Assembly: GCA_001564275.1 (NCBI GenBank) | Contig: LKND01000002.1 | Span: 1-64,000, forward strand | DNA: 64,000 bases | Direction: 5' to 3' | Source of the DNA: Natrialbaceae archaeon Tc-Br11_E2g14 | GTDB lineage: Archaea; Halobacteriota; Halobacteria; Halobacteriales; Natrialbaceae | Shown: positions 35,043 to 43,591 of the stretch, in pieces | Layout of the letters: every line of letters starts with the position of its first letter | How positions within the stretch are numbered: position 1 is the first letter of the stretch | Notes under the pieces: model-generated | What the model was told of the DNA's origin: nothing | Databases searched by the model: none | The model's input: the letters and a program-made list of their open reading frames with translations, nothing else | Made by a program: the position numbers and the translations under genes

Positions 35043-35288
35043 ATCGTCACTAGTGACGGCCCAGTCGAACGTCAACGTAACCGTCTCGCGTTTCTTTTTC
35101 AACATCGGTGACCGTTCTCGCACGTCTACCTCGTAGGTCACCTCGTCGGCTGGAGAGAGCGTCACCTGCTTGTTGCCGACCGGAACGGTCGCCTGTCCAT
35201 CACCGCGCATCTGGTGGGCAAGCTCCTCGAGTCGGTCTGCCACCTCGTCTGGGGGGAGCGTTTCCTTTGCGGTCGTCTTTTCGCCCAT
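35040..35288 (-). CDS. Amphi-Trp domain-containing protein
   Basis: 82 residues from ATG 35288 (MGEKTTAKETLPPDEVADRL). It has an N-terminal helix with RLEELAHQMRGDGQATVPVG, then strands ending KKKRETVTLTFDWAVT; the alternating hydrophobic strand with terminal Trp is typical of the amphi-Trp family, common in haloarchaea and of unknown function. The ORF could be extended upstream but the extension has no coding character. A T-run (TTTTTTG) 23-29 bp upstream may serve as the promoter. The stop lies in a family 2 element. Confidence 0.8.
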   Translation of the reverse strand: MGEKTTAKETLPPDEVADRLEELAHQMRGDGQATVPVGNKQVTLSPADEVTYEVDVRERSPMLKKKRETVTLTFDWAVTSDD

Positions 35289-35595
35289 GGCTGATCTCCC
35301 ACCGACTGCCGACAAAAAACCCCTACCCGTATGCTGGTGTTGTCTCCCGTTATGGTGGCCTTTCTCGGGGCGACCGTTCCCGGATGCGTTCTCATCCGCC
35401 TCGAGGCCGACATCCGAATCGGTACCCCTCGTCGCGACGGTTTCCGTGCGGCGTCTCACACCGAGTGCGTCCTCGCCAGTCGCCACCGGTGGGATGCGGT
35501 GTCGGTGAGGACGCTTCGATCACTGCTTCCAGTGGAGGCGGAACCCTCTGGAGACGAAATCTTCAAGATGCTGACTTGCAATCGCAGAGTAGAGC
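35289..35595. other. 307-bp intergenic region with no recognised gene
   Basis: It lies between divergent amphi-Trp and histidine kinase genes. Apart from the T-run promoter of the amphi-Trp gene I see no motif. A frame open across it on the plus strand has an Arg/Ala/Ser-rich, shadow-like translation and is not believed. Confidence 0.5.
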
Positions 35596-36759
35596 ATGCA
35601 CCCCGAGAAGGGGACCCGAGTGGCTTCCGACGAGCGAATCACCAGATTGCACGAGGTCGTGCCGGAGTTACAGTCGGCGTCGACGGACCGGGAGGTTTTC
35701 GAGGCAATCATCGACGCCGCGGTCAAGACGCTCGGCTTCGATTCGTGTGCCGTCTCCGTCCCCGACGACGACGTGTTCGACGAACGTGTCGTGTCGGAGT
35801 CGGCACCGTTCGACGAGGGGACCCGCTCGTATCGACTCGACGAGGGACTCATCGGGAAGGCCTACCAGGAGGGCGATAGTATCCTCGTCGACGACGCGTT
35901 CGAAAACGAAGATGCAAAGCCCAGCGACGAGTCGATCGTCTCGGGACTTACCGTGCCACTCGAAGAGCGGGCCGTCTTCCAGGGATACGCCAACGAGGCC
36001 GGCAGGTTCGACGAGAGCGATCTGGAGGTGGCAGAACTGCTCTGTGCGCACGCAGCCGCGGCACTCGAGCGCATCGAACGGGAACAGAAGCTGCAGCGAA
36101 AGAACGAGCAACTCGAGCAGTTTGCGGACTTCGTCAGCCACGACCTCCGGAACCCGCTAAACGTCGCCGAATTGCGGCTGGAACTCGCTCGAGAGGAGTG
36201 CGATTCAACCCACCTCGAGGACGTCACGTACGCCCTCGAGCGAATGGAGACGCTGATCGAGGAATTACTGGCCCTCGCCAAGGCGGGGAGCCAGCTCAAC
36301 GAAGTCGAGCCAATCGCCCTCGACACGCTCGCCACCGCCTGCTGGCAGACGGTCGATACCGGGGACGCGACGCTCGTTGTCGGGACGACACAGACGGTCA
36401 AGGCGGATCGGAACCGGCTGCGTCAACTCCTCGAAAATCTCTTTCGAAACGCTATCGAACACGGTTCCGTGGATCCCGATTCGGTACCGGGCGGAGACGG
36501 TGCTCGGGACGCCAGTTGTGGTGGACCCGTGACGATCACCGTGGGCGATCTCGAGGCTGACGGATTTTTCGTCGCTGACGACGGTCCGGGGATCCCTACA
36601 GCCCACCGGGAGACGGTGTTCGAGAGCGGTTACTCGACGGCCACCGATGGAACTGGCTACGGGCTGGCAATCGTCGCGGAGATCGTGAAAGCCCACGACT
36701 GGTCGGTGGCGCTCACAGAGAGTGCAGCCGGAGGCGCACGGTTCGAGATCTCGACTTGA
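35596..36759 (+). CDS. GAF-domain sensor histidine kinase
   Basis: A 387-residue soluble kinase. A GAF sensor domain (about 15-160) is followed by a dimerisation helix with the phospho-acceptor His in FVSHDLRNPLN (about residues 178-188) and a catalytic ATPase domain with N box (LLENLFRNAIEHG), G1 (FVADDGPGIP) and G2 (GTGYGLAIVAEIV). There is no transmembrane segment, so it senses a cytoplasmic signal. No response regulator is adjacent; the receiver proteins at 42-43.6 kb are a possible but unproven partner. Such orphan kinases are common in haloarchaea. Confidence 0.9.
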   Translation: MHPEKGTRVASDERITRLHEVVPELQSASTDREVFEAIIDAAVKTLGFDSCAVSVPDDDVFDERVVSESAPFDEGTRSYRLDEGLIGKAYQEGDSILVDDAFENEDAKPSDESIVSGLTVPLEERAVFQGYANEAGRFDESDLEVAELLCAHAAAALERIEREQKLQRKNEQLEQFADFVSHDLRNPLNVAELRLELAREECDSTHLEDVTYALERMETLIEELLALAKAGSQLNEVEPIALDTLATACWQTVDTGDATLVVGTTQTVKADRNRLRQLLENLFRNAIEHGSVDPDSVPGGDGARDASCGGPVTITVGDLEADGFFVADDGPGIPTAHRETVFESGYSTATDGTGYGLAIVAEIVKAHDWSVALTESAAGGARFEIST

Positions 36760-36853
36760 CGCTCGCCAGCGTCGACCCGTGGAGCCCGTGAGCGGCGTCG
36801 TGAGTGCAGCCACGATCGATGATCGGCCTGCACGCCCAGCCCCGGCCCCTCGA

Positions 36854-36937
36854 TGCCCGGTCTCTACCGCTCACTCTCCAGTCTCTGAGCTTCAGTGTCC
36901 GGTCTCAACTGCTCAGTCCTCAGTCTCGAGCCCTCGA
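36854..36937. repeat. Two tandem imperfect 42-bp units
   Basis: Units 36854-36895 and 36896-36937 share the pattern TG(C/T)CCGGTCTC followed by CTCAGTC/CAGTCTC-type blocks. They sit in the 253-bp non-coding gap between the histidine kinase and the phosphohexomutase. No further content was recognised in that gap. Confidence 0.5.
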
Positions 36938-37012
36938 CGCCCTGCGGTCACGTCTCACCCGAGCTCGGGGGACAGAACGCTCGATCAAGGATCAAAACAG
37001 CCGCCGTACGCC

Positions 37013-38482
37013 TCACTCGAGCGCGCCGGCGACGATGGCCTGCCCGGCCTCGAGCAACTCGCCAACGCGACGCTCGCTCTCGGCTTCGGCGTACACCCGA
37101 AGGACGGGTTCGGTACCGCTGGGACGCACGAGCACCCACGAACCGTCCGCGAGGGCGAGTTTGAACCCATCAGCAGCGTTGATGCCCTCGACGGCGGTGC
37201 CCGCGACCGAATTGGGGATCTCGGATTCGAGTGTCGCCAGCACCTCGGCCTTTCGCTCATCGGGACAGGGAACGCTCGTCTTCTCCTGCACGACGGTGCC
37301 GTGTGTCTCGAGCAACCGGTCGACACGCTCGTCGATCGCCTCCCGCTCGTGCATGCAGGCCGCAAGCAGAGCGATCATAACGCCGTCTTTCTCCCGGACG
37401 TGGCCGCGGACGGTGAACCCGCCGGACTCTTCACCGCCGATGAGGGCATCGTGGTCGGCCATCGCCTCGGCGACCCACTTGAACCCGACGGGCACCTCGT
37501 GGACGACCTCGCCGTGGGTGGCGGCGATCCGATCGAGCAGGTAGGTCGTCGACACCGTACGCACCACCGCTCCGGCGTCGTTGTCGAGCAGGAAGTCATA
37601 GAGTGCGGCGAACAGCAGGTTCTCGTCGAGATAGCCCCGCTCGGGAGTGACGACGGCGATGCGGTCGGCGTCGCCGTCGTTGGCGATCCCCAGGTCCGCC
37701 CCACCCTCGGTGACGGCCTCGATCAGTCCCTCGAGGTGTTCGGCTGCCGGTTCCGGGGCCCCGCCACCGAATGTGGGGTCTCGTTCACACCGCAGGCGCT
37801 CGACGGACGCGCCCGCTCGTTCGAGCAGGGCGTCGGTAGTGTCCCGGCCGCTACCGTGGATGGCGTCGTAGGCGACGGTGACCTCCTCGAGGGGTGGTGT
37901 CCCGGGTCCACCCCACCTCGTGGTGGCGTCGCTGACGTCGTCCCGGCCGTCGACGTCGGTTCCGCCCTCGGACTCCGTGTCGAGGAGGTGCCCGACGAGG
38001 GATAGGCAGGCCGCCGCGTGGTCGGTCACGAGGTCGACTTCCCTGACGGTCCCGTGGTCGGCTTCGGGGAGCGCCGTCGGCTCGGCCAGGTTGTCCGCCA
38101 CTCTGTCCATCACCCCGGGGAGTGCCGGCGCGCCGTCGTGTGGGATGAACTTGATCCCGTTGTACGACGGTGGATTGTGCGAGGCCGTTATCACGACGGC
38201 ACCCGAACAGCCACGGTCGACGACCGCGAAGGCACACAGCGGCGTCGGTCGGTCGCGATCGCTCAACAGGACGTCGAAGCCGTTCGCACAGAGGACTCGA
38301 GAGACCTCCTCGGCGAACTCGAGGCTGGTTTCTCGGGCATCGTAGCCGACGACGACGGGTTCGGTGTGGCCGTCTGCACGCAGGGCCGTCGCGATGCCCT
38401 GTGCCACCGCACGCACCCGCGGTGTGGTGAACGTTTCGAGGGGGGCTCGCCAACCGTCGGTGCCGAAGCTGATCGCATCCAT
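37013..38482 (-). CDS. Phosphoglucomutase/phosphomannomutase family protein
   Basis: A 489-residue phosphohexomutase. Landmarks in order: FGTDGWRAPL at the N-terminus; the phosphoserine loop TASHNPPSYNGIKF; the Mg-binding loop NDGDADRIAVV; the sugar-binding EESGGF loop (LIGGEESGGFTVRGH); and the phosphate-binding RPSGTEPVLRVY near the C-terminus. All catalytic elements are intact. It interconverts hexose (or hexosamine) 1- and 6-phosphates; sugar specificity cannot be told from the sequence. An acidic insertion of about 30 residues lies around position 170-195. Confidence 0.9.
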   Translation of the reverse strand: MDAISFGTDGWRAPLETFTTPRVRAVAQGIATALRADGHTEPVVVGYDARETSLEFAEEVSRVLCANGFDVLLSDRDRPTPLCAFAVVDRGCSGAVVITASHNPPSYNGIKFIPHDGAPALPGVMDRVADNLAEPTALPEADHGTVREVDLVTDHAAACLSLVGHLLDTESEGGTDVDGRDDVSDATTRWGGPGTPPLEEVTVAYDAIHGSGRDTTDALLERAGASVERLRCERDPTFGGGAPEPAAEHLEGLIEAVTEGGADLGIANDGDADRIAVVTPERGYLDENLLFAALYDFLLDNDAGAVVRTVSTTYLLDRIAATHGEVVHEVPVGFKWVAEAMADHDALIGGEESGGFTVRGHVREKDGVMIALLAACMHEREAIDERVDRLLETHGTVVQEKTSVPCPDERKAEVLATLESEIPNSVAGTAVEGINAADGFKLALADGSWVLVRPSGTEPVLRVYAEAESERRVGELLEAGQAIVAGALE

Positions 38483-38617
38483 ACACGAGTCTCATGGGGA
38501 GGTGGCAAAAACCCGGCGGGACCGGTGTCCGGTTGCAGTGGGTCGGTTTCGCCTGCGTGGAGCACCCGAAGCAACGGCGCTGACCCCCGAAGCCCAATCC
38601 GTCGGAACCCGAGATGG

Positions 38618-38624
38618 TTTTACA
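38618..38624 (+). promoter_or_regulatory. TATA box of the FMN reductase gene
   Basis: TTTTACA 22-28 bp upstream of ATG 38646, selecting that ATG over an open upstream extension. Confidence 0.5.
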
Positions 38625-38645
38625 GGTGGATACGATAGATCCGGT

Positions 38646-39236
38646 ATGAGTTCGACACCCACTATTCTCGCCGTCTCGGGCAGTCTCCGCGACGAGAGTT
38701 ACACTCGGACGGCCCTCGGGTACGTCCTCGAGGCGGCGGCCGACGCGGGTGCCGACACCCGACTGCTGGACCTTCGGGAGTACGACCTCCCGCTGTACGA
38801 CCCAGACGTAGACGACCAGGGTGACGGCGCCGAGGTGAAACGTCTCACCCGCGAGGCTGACGCTCTCGCTCTTGGGACTCCCGTCTACCACGGCTCGTAC
38901 TCGGCGACCCTGAAGAACTACCACGATTACTGCGGTTGGGACGAGTACGAGGACACTACCGTCGGGCTGCTCGCGACTGCCGGCGGCGGCAGTTACGGGT
39001 CGACGCTGGACCACCTCCGGATCACCGTTCGTGGGGTCCACGGATGGGTCCTCCCCCACCAGGTCGGCATTCGCAAGGCCTCGAAGCGGTTCGAACACGA
39101 ACCGGATGCCATCGACCAGCGTGCGTTCATCGACGAGAAACTCGAGGAGCGTACGCGAAAGTTGGGACGGATGCTCACCGAGTACGCCTTCATCACCCCG
39201 GACGTCACCTCGCCGCGGACGGCGGCCAACGATTGA
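38646..39236 (+). CDS. NADPH-dependent FMN reductase family protein
   Basis: 196 residues from ATG 38646. Flavodoxin-like fold: ILAVSGSLRDESYTR (FMN phosphate loop), LGTPVYHGSYSATLKNYHDY (flavin-binding loop) and ATAGGGSYGSTLDHLR (isoalloxazine loop). It reduces FMN or quinones or azo compounds with NAD(P)H; the physiological electron acceptor is unknown. Monocistronic, 163 bp downstream of the divergent phosphohexomutase start. Confidence 0.88.
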   Translation: MSSTPTILAVSGSLRDESYTRTALGYVLEAAADAGADTRLLDLREYDLPLYDPDVDDQGDGAEVKRLTREADALALGTPVYHGSYSATLKNYHDYCGWDEYEDTTVGLLATAGGGSYGSTLDHLRITVRGVHGWVLPHQVGIRKASKRFEHEPDAIDQRAFIDEKLEERTRKLGRMLTEYAFITPDVTSPRTAAND

Positions 39237-39379
39237 AACGGTTCGGAATGCTGATCTATCACGTAGATTTAGGAGGGGTTCCGAAGGGAGGCCAGCCAGG
39301 CATATGCGGTTGCTCGGCACCGTGGGCGACGATGACCTCGAGACCAGCGTCAATCGGCTAAAGCCCCGTTCTCCCCCGA

Positions 39380-39637
39380 TTACGACTCGAGGTCGACCAA
39401 TCGCTCCTTCTGTGGACGGCGCAGTTGCTTGATCTCGTACTCGCGAGCCATCGCCGTCGATCGGTCACCGTAGCGTTCCCGGTGGACGACCCTGACTGGC
39501 GTTCGCCCACGGGTGTACTTCGCGCCGGTGCCGGCGTTGTGTTCCTCGACCCGTCGCTCGAGGTCGGTCGTGTAGCCGGTGTAGAGGCTCCCGTCGTCAC
39601 ACTCGAGCACGTAGACGACGTGGTCGTCCGTGGGCAT
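39380..39637 (-). CDS. GIY-YIG nuclease-domain protein (UPF0213-type)
   Basis: 85 residues covering just the nuclease domain: VVYVLECDDGSLYTGYTTDL holds the VYVL...YTGYT (GIY-YIG equivalent) motif, followed by RRVEEHNAGTGAKYTRGR and the catalytic Arg/Glu positions (MAREYEIKQL). Stand-alone YhbQ-type proteins are thought to act in DNA repair or turnover. A CACTTTTGA box lies about 25 bp upstream. Complete and typical in size. Confidence 0.88.
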   Translation of the reverse strand: MPTDDHVVYVLECDDGSLYTGYTTDLERRVEEHNAGTGAKYTRGRTPVRVVHRERYGDRSTAMAREYEIKQLRRPQKERLVDLES

Positions 39638-39743
39638 CGCTCGTGGGTACGGGTGGCGACGTCAAAAGTGCTAGTCGTGGGGTCCGCCGGGGGCTCCGGT
39701 CCGTCGCACTGGTACAGTGGGCGGTACGGGTTTCGGGTAGCGG

Positions 39744-39917
39744 TCAGGTTCCGCGGGCGCGTTCTCTCGCGACTTCCGCGATGCCTGCGTTGGCCGAACA
39801 GCTGATACACGCGTGGATGTCTCCGTTTTCGTCGGCGAAGACGCGTGCGAACCGTTCGGAGACGTGCGCGCCGCAATGATTACACGTTGGCATGGTGTCG
39901 CCGGTGTGCCCCGGCAT
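39744..39917 (-). CDS. Zinc-finger micro-protein, DUF7563-like
   Basis: 49-57 residues. Two CxxC pairs (CNHC and CISC) make a zinc ribbon: MPTCNHCGAHVSERFARVF ... HACISCSANAGIAEVARER. It resembles the haloarchaeal DUF7563 family. Two in-frame ATGs are possible: 39893 gives the usual MPTC start, and 39917 adds MPGHTGDT and lies 21-28 bp from a TATTTATG box (39938-39945), which favours the longer leaderless form. Role unknown, possibly nucleic-acid or protein binding. Confidence 0.75.
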   Translation of the reverse strand: MPGHTGDTMPTCNHCGAHVSERFARVFADENGDIHACISCSANAGIAEVARERARGT

Positions 39918-39937
39918 TTCATACTACATGGAGTCCA

Positions 39938-39945
39938 CATAAATA
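39938..39945 (-). promoter_or_regulatory. TATA box of the DUF7563-like gene
   Basis: TATTTATG on the minus strand, 21-28 bp from ATG 39917 and 45-52 bp from ATG 39893. Confidence 0.55.
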
Positions 39946-40019
39946 GGCTTGCCCAAACGCTGTTAACTTTTCCACTATCGGAAGATTTTCTTACCCTGTT
40001 CAAATCAACTCTTTCCAAT

Positions 40020-40793
40020 TCACGCACCGTTGATCGCTCGAGCGATGAGCGTCGCCTGCGCGCCCGCGACGAATCCGGCGTCGATGTTGACCGCCGTGAG
40101 GACGGTACAGGACTGCAAAAGCCCCGAGAGTGCGGCCTCACCGTCCCCACCGTGTCCGTAGCCACTCGAGACCGGCAGCCCGATCACTGGGGTATCCACC
40201 AATCCAGCGACGACCGTCGGCAGTGCCCCCTCTCGACCGGCAGCGATAACGAGCACGTCCGCCCCCCGGAGCACCTCGAGGTGGTCGATGACGCGTGCCA
40301 GCGAGGCGACGCCGACGTCGTCGATTCGCTCGACGTCGAGACCGGCGTCGAGACAGACGAGGTGGGCCTCGTCGGCGACCGGGCCGTCGACTGTGCCCGC
40401 GGTGACGATCCCGACCGTCGCTTCGAGCGAGGGGCGTTCGTATGCGGCCGCCCTCGCGAGGAGGGTGCCGGCTCGTCGGTCGACGGCGATCGGCCCCTCG
40501 CCGTTCTCGCCAGGGATTTCGGCGGCCGCGAGAAACTCCTCGAGGGCCGCGGCCGCGTCCGTCTCCAACCGGGTCACGAGTGCCCGCCCCTCCGTCTCGA
40601 GGGCGGTCACGGCGAGTTCGCGCACCTGGTCGGTGGTCTTTCCCTCCGCGAGGATGGCCTCCGGGATCCCCCGGCGGCTCGTCCGTGCCGCATCGAAGCG
40701 CCCCGCCTCGCCGGTCGCGTACCCCGTGAGTTTGGCCTCGGCCGCCGCTGGCGAGCACTCGCCCGCGGCAACGGCCTCGAGTATGTCGCGCAT
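40020..40793 (-). CDS. larB: Nickel-pincer cofactor biosynthesis protein LarB
   Basis: 257 residues from ATG 40793 (MRDILEAVAAGECSP). The N-terminal half carries an ARTSRRGIPEAILAEGKTTD motif, typical of LarB. The C-terminal half is a PurE-like domain with GTVDGPVADEA and the loop VIGLPVSSGYGHGGDGEAAL. LarB carboxylates nicotinic acid adenine dinucleotide and hydrolyses its phosphoanhydride, the first step towards the nickel-pincer cofactor. Its partner larE is at 13.3 kb; larC and a lactate racemase-like gene are not seen. Transcribed divergently from the beta-propeller gene. Confidence 0.9.
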   Translation of the reverse strand: MRDILEAVAAGECSPAAAEAKLTGYATGEAGRFDAARTSRRGIPEAILAEGKTTDQVRELAVTALETEGRALVTRLETDAAAALEEFLAAAEIPGENGEGPIAVDRRAGTLLARAAAYERPSLEATVGIVTAGTVDGPVADEAHLVCLDAGLDVERIDDVGVASLARVIDHLEVLRGADVLVIAAGREGALPTVVAGLVDTPVIGLPVSSGYGHGGDGEAALSGLLQSCTVLTAVNIDAGFVAGAQATLIARAINGA

Positions 40794-40863
40794 GGTTGCT
40801 ATCGACGCCGAACCCACTCGAATGCGTCGCTCGCCGCCGCCGTTGGCCCGGGGTTTCGCCGGC

Positions 40864-40870
40864 CTTATTT
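40864..40870 (+). promoter_or_regulatory. TATA box of the beta-propeller gene
   Basis: CTTATTT 25-31 bp upstream of GTG 40895; supports that GTG as a leaderless start. Confidence 0.55.
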
Positions 40871-40894
40871 CGCTGCCCCCGGAATCACCGACCA

Positions 40895-42010
40895 GTGACT
40901 CCGTGGAACCAGGCTCGGGGTGACGAGCGCAACACGGCCGTCCTCGCGTCTCGAGGCGATTTCGAGGGGCCACAGCGTCCGCCTTCGACCGCCTGGACCA
41001 CCGAGGTCCGTGGCTCGATCGACTGTCCACTCGTCGTCGATCGGGATACGGTCTACGTCGGCACCAGCGAGGGAGAACTCACGGCACTCGACTTCCAGGG
41101 CCGTCGGCGCTGGACGTATCGGATTGACGTCCCCACGGTCGATCCACCCGCGGTATCGGGCCACCGTCTCGTCTGCCCGTGTCGCGACCACCTGCTCGCC
41201 ATCGACGCGCCCTCGGGGGACCTCGAGTGGGAGCGATCCGTCGATGGCCTCTACACGACACCGCCGACTGTCGACGGCGACCTCGTGCTCGTCGGTGACA
41301 ACCGCGGCCTCACCGCGTTACACGCCGAGACCGGCGGCGAAATCTGGCGAACCGACCTCGAGGGACCGCCGGTCGGTGCCCCCGCGGTCGACGACGAGCG
41401 GGTCTACGTCGGCACCCGGGAGGAGACGGTCCAGGCGCTCGAGTTGGGTTCGGGCGAGGAGGTCTGGAGCGCGCCCACCGACGGCACGGTCGTCGGCGGA
41501 CCGACTCGTGCCGACGATCGAGTGTACGTCGCCGACGACGATGGCACGGTGCTCGCACTCGGTGCCGAGACGGGCCAGACCTTCTTCACCCACCAGATTC
41601 GCGGGGCGTTCGCCGGTGCGCCGACGGTGCTCGAGGGCGAGGACACGCTGTACGTACGCGGTGTTGACGACACCCTCCACGTCACCGATACGACCTTCGG
41701 CAACCGGAAGGTTCGGGGCCTCCTCTTTTCGAAGCCGGGCCTCTCGCTGGACGCGCCGGCGACGACCGACCCGATCGTCGTGGGGACCGTGGTCCTCGTC
41801 GCGGACGAACGCGGCGGCCTCTACGGTATCGACGCCCTCGACCCGGATTTCGTCTGGCATACCTCGCTCGAGTCGGCGATTTCGGGAACGCCGGCCCTGG
41901 AGGCTCAGGTGACGGCGAGTGGCCTCCAGGAGACGGGTCACGCCGAACGGGGGCGACTCTTCCTCGGCGATACAGCAGGTGCTGTTAGCTGTCTGAACTG
42001 GGGCGAGTGA
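40895..42010 (+). CDS. PQQ-binding-like beta-propeller repeat protein
   Basis: 371 residues from GTG 40895. It consists of six or seven repeats of about 40 residues with the PQQ-repeat pattern (DTVYVGTSEGELTALDFQGR; DLVLVGDNRGLTALHAETG; ERVYVGTREETVQALELGSG; DRVYVADDDGTVLALGAETG), forming a beta-propeller. There is no signal peptide or lipobox in this reading, so it is probably cytoplasmic, unlike most BamB-like homologues. Whether it binds PQQ is doubtful; these repeats often act as scaffolds. It precedes the receiver/HEAT/glycosyltransferase operon by 73 bp. Confidence 0.8.
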   Translation: MTPWNQARGDERNTAVLASRGDFEGPQRPPSTAWTTEVRGSIDCPLVVDRDTVYVGTSEGELTALDFQGRRRWTYRIDVPTVDPPAVSGHRLVCPCRDHLLAIDAPSGDLEWERSVDGLYTTPPTVDGDLVLVGDNRGLTALHAETGGEIWRTDLEGPPVGAPAVDDERVYVGTREETVQALELGSGEEVWSAPTDGTVVGGPTRADDRVYVADDDGTVLALGAETGQTFFTHQIRGAFAGAPTVLEGEDTLYVRGVDDTLHVTDTTFGNRKVRGLLFSKPGLSLDAPATTDPIVVGTVVLVADERGGLYGIDALDPDFVWHTSLESAISGTPALEAQVTASGLQETGHAERGRLFLGDTAGAVSCLNWGE

Positions 42011-42083
42011 GCTCCAGCAGGCGATCCGTCCTGTCAGATGGGGCACCCGACTTTTCAAGTGTTGTGACTGTCTCTGCTTCGGT

Positions 42084-43157
42084 ATGTACAGTGGGGACGA
42101 ATCCGACGATTTGATCGCCTACCAGGTTCGCCGTCGCCTGGCTGGCATCATGGGTCGGACCGAACTCCTCCTCGAGGGCGAACTCGGTCCGCTGGCTGCG
42201 GAACAACAGCGTGCCCTCGAGCAGATCGAACGCGATGGTTACGAACTGACGGCAACACTCGATGCCGAACCGGCGGCGGCCGCGTCCGGTGTCGCGGCGG
42301 CCACGGACCCGAGTACCACTGGTGCCCTCGAGGAACCGGCTGAAGGCCCCGTCGACCACCTCCTGGTCGCCAGCAACCGGCCCCCGTTCCTCGAGGCACT
42401 GGAACGCGAGACGGCACCCGCAGGCGCGGAGGTCACGGTCGTGACGACGGTGACGGACGCACTTGCGGCTGTTGAAACGAACGACGTCGATCGCCTCCTC
42501 GTCGACGTGTTGTTCGACGATCGCTTCGGGCTCGATGTCGTCGATCGGCTGGCGAGCGACGCCGACCTGGACGTTCCGTTCGGTCTCCTGTCGACCGTCC
42601 ACGTCGCTTCCGAACCTCCTCGGGTCGGCGTCAGTGCCGTGGTGTCGACCGACGTTGGCCACGAGGGGCTGGGGGCCGCCCTCGAGTTCGCCGCGGGTAC
42701 TTCAGCTGCCGAAACGGGCCGCACGGTCGGCCTGCTGGGCGGTGATGCTGTTTCTCCCCTTCGACCAGCCCTCGAGCGGTGGTGTTCGCAGGTCGTCTCC
42801 GTCGACGGGTGGTTCGAGCACGACTCGGCCGACAGCGAATGCGGGCCTCTCGAGTTGGGGTCCGAAGCTATCGATATCGTCGTCACCGACTTCGAGTCCT
42901 TTCGGCAACTCGAACCCGCCGACATCGACGCACTTAGACGGCGTGATGGTGTTTCACGGCCGCTGGTACTCGCCGCGTCGACGGCGGCGGATCCGGTCGA
43001 CCGAGAGTGGATTCCGTTGCTCGGTGCCCCACAGGACCCGAGGCCGATCGACCCAGTCGGTCTGATCGGTGACGCCCTCGCCAGTCACGGCCACGAGCGG
43101 CGCTGGGGGCACGGCTCTGACGAGGCCATCCCGACGGCACCGGGTGATCGACGATGA
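42084..43157 (+). CDS. Receiver-like regulatory protein with HisKA-like N-terminal hairpin
   Basis: A 357-residue cytoplasmic protein. Residues 1-52 form a helical pair (RRRLAGIMGRTELLLEGELG; QQRALEQIERDGYEL) like a histidine-kinase dimerisation domain but without the HE/HD phospho-acceptor. Two receiver-like alpha/beta domains follow (about 90-210 and 212-340); the first contains RLLVDVLFDDRFGLDV, with an Asp in the right place, and the second lacks the full acidic triad. It probably transmits or scaffolds a signal and does not catalyse. First gene of a four-gene overlapping operon. Confidence 0.6.
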   Translation: MYSGDESDDLIAYQVRRRLAGIMGRTELLLEGELGPLAAEQQRALEQIERDGYELTATLDAEPAAAASGVAAATDPSTTGALEEPAEGPVDHLLVASNRPPFLEALERETAPAGAEVTVVTTVTDALAAVETNDVDRLLVDVLFDDRFGLDVVDRLASDADLDVPFGLLSTVHVASEPPRVGVSAVVSTDVGHEGLGAALEFAAGTSAAETGRTVGLLGGDAVSPLRPALERWCSQVVSVDGWFEHDSADSECGPLELGSEAIDIVVTDFESFRQLEPADIDALRRRDGVSRPLVLAASTAADPVDREWIPLLGAPQDPRPIDPVGLIGDALASHGHERRWGHGSDEAIPTAPGDRR

Positions 43158-43591
43158 GTGTCGATGATGACCAGCGGGGTGACGGTGGTGACACTGCCAC
43201 GAGTACAGCTGTCGATGCTGGACACTCCCTCGAAATCTTGATCGTCGAGGACGACGAGAGCGTCGCCGATCTCATCGCATTCAAATTCGAGACCCAGGGG
43301 TACGCCACTCGAGCGTTCGACAACGGCGCGGACGCCCTGGCACACCTCGAGGACGCCGAGGCCCTGCCGTCGGCCATCGTTCTCGATCTCGTCATGCCGG
43401 GCCTCGACGGCATGGCGGTGCTCGAGCGTATCGCCGATTCGACGCGACTGTCGGCGATTCCGGTGATCGTCCTGACCGGACGACAGGATGACGACGTCGT
43501 CACGCGTGCGTTCGAACTCGGTGCCGACGATTACGTAACGAAACCGTTCAGTCCCGCAGCACTGGCCACCCGCGTCACCCGATTCTGCTGA
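43154..43591 (+). CDS. Single-domain response regulator (CheY-like receiver)
   Basis: 145 residues with all receiver residues: the acidic pair EDD in LIVEDDESVADLI, the phospho-acceptor Asp in VLDLVMPGLDGM (about residue 79), Thr in VIVLTGRQDD and Lys in DDYVTKPFSP. There is no output domain, so it acts by protein contact. Its ATG overlaps the stop of the upstream protein (ATGA) and its own stop overlaps the start of the HEAT-like gene (TGATG). A role in controlling the downstream glycosyltransferase is inferred from this coupling. Confidence 0.9.
   Translation: MSVDDDQRGDGGDTATSTAVDAGHSLEILIVEDDESVADLIAFKFETQGYATRAFDNGADALAHLEDAEALPSAIVLDLVMPGLDGMAVLERIADSTRLSAIPVIVLTGRQDDDVVTRAFELGADDYVTKPFSPAALATRVTRFC

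Noticed and set aside
36722..38005. 427-codon plus-strand frame opposite the phosphohexomutase
   Set aside because: The minus strand carries all phosphohexomutase motifs; this frame is its shadow plus the tandem repeat region.
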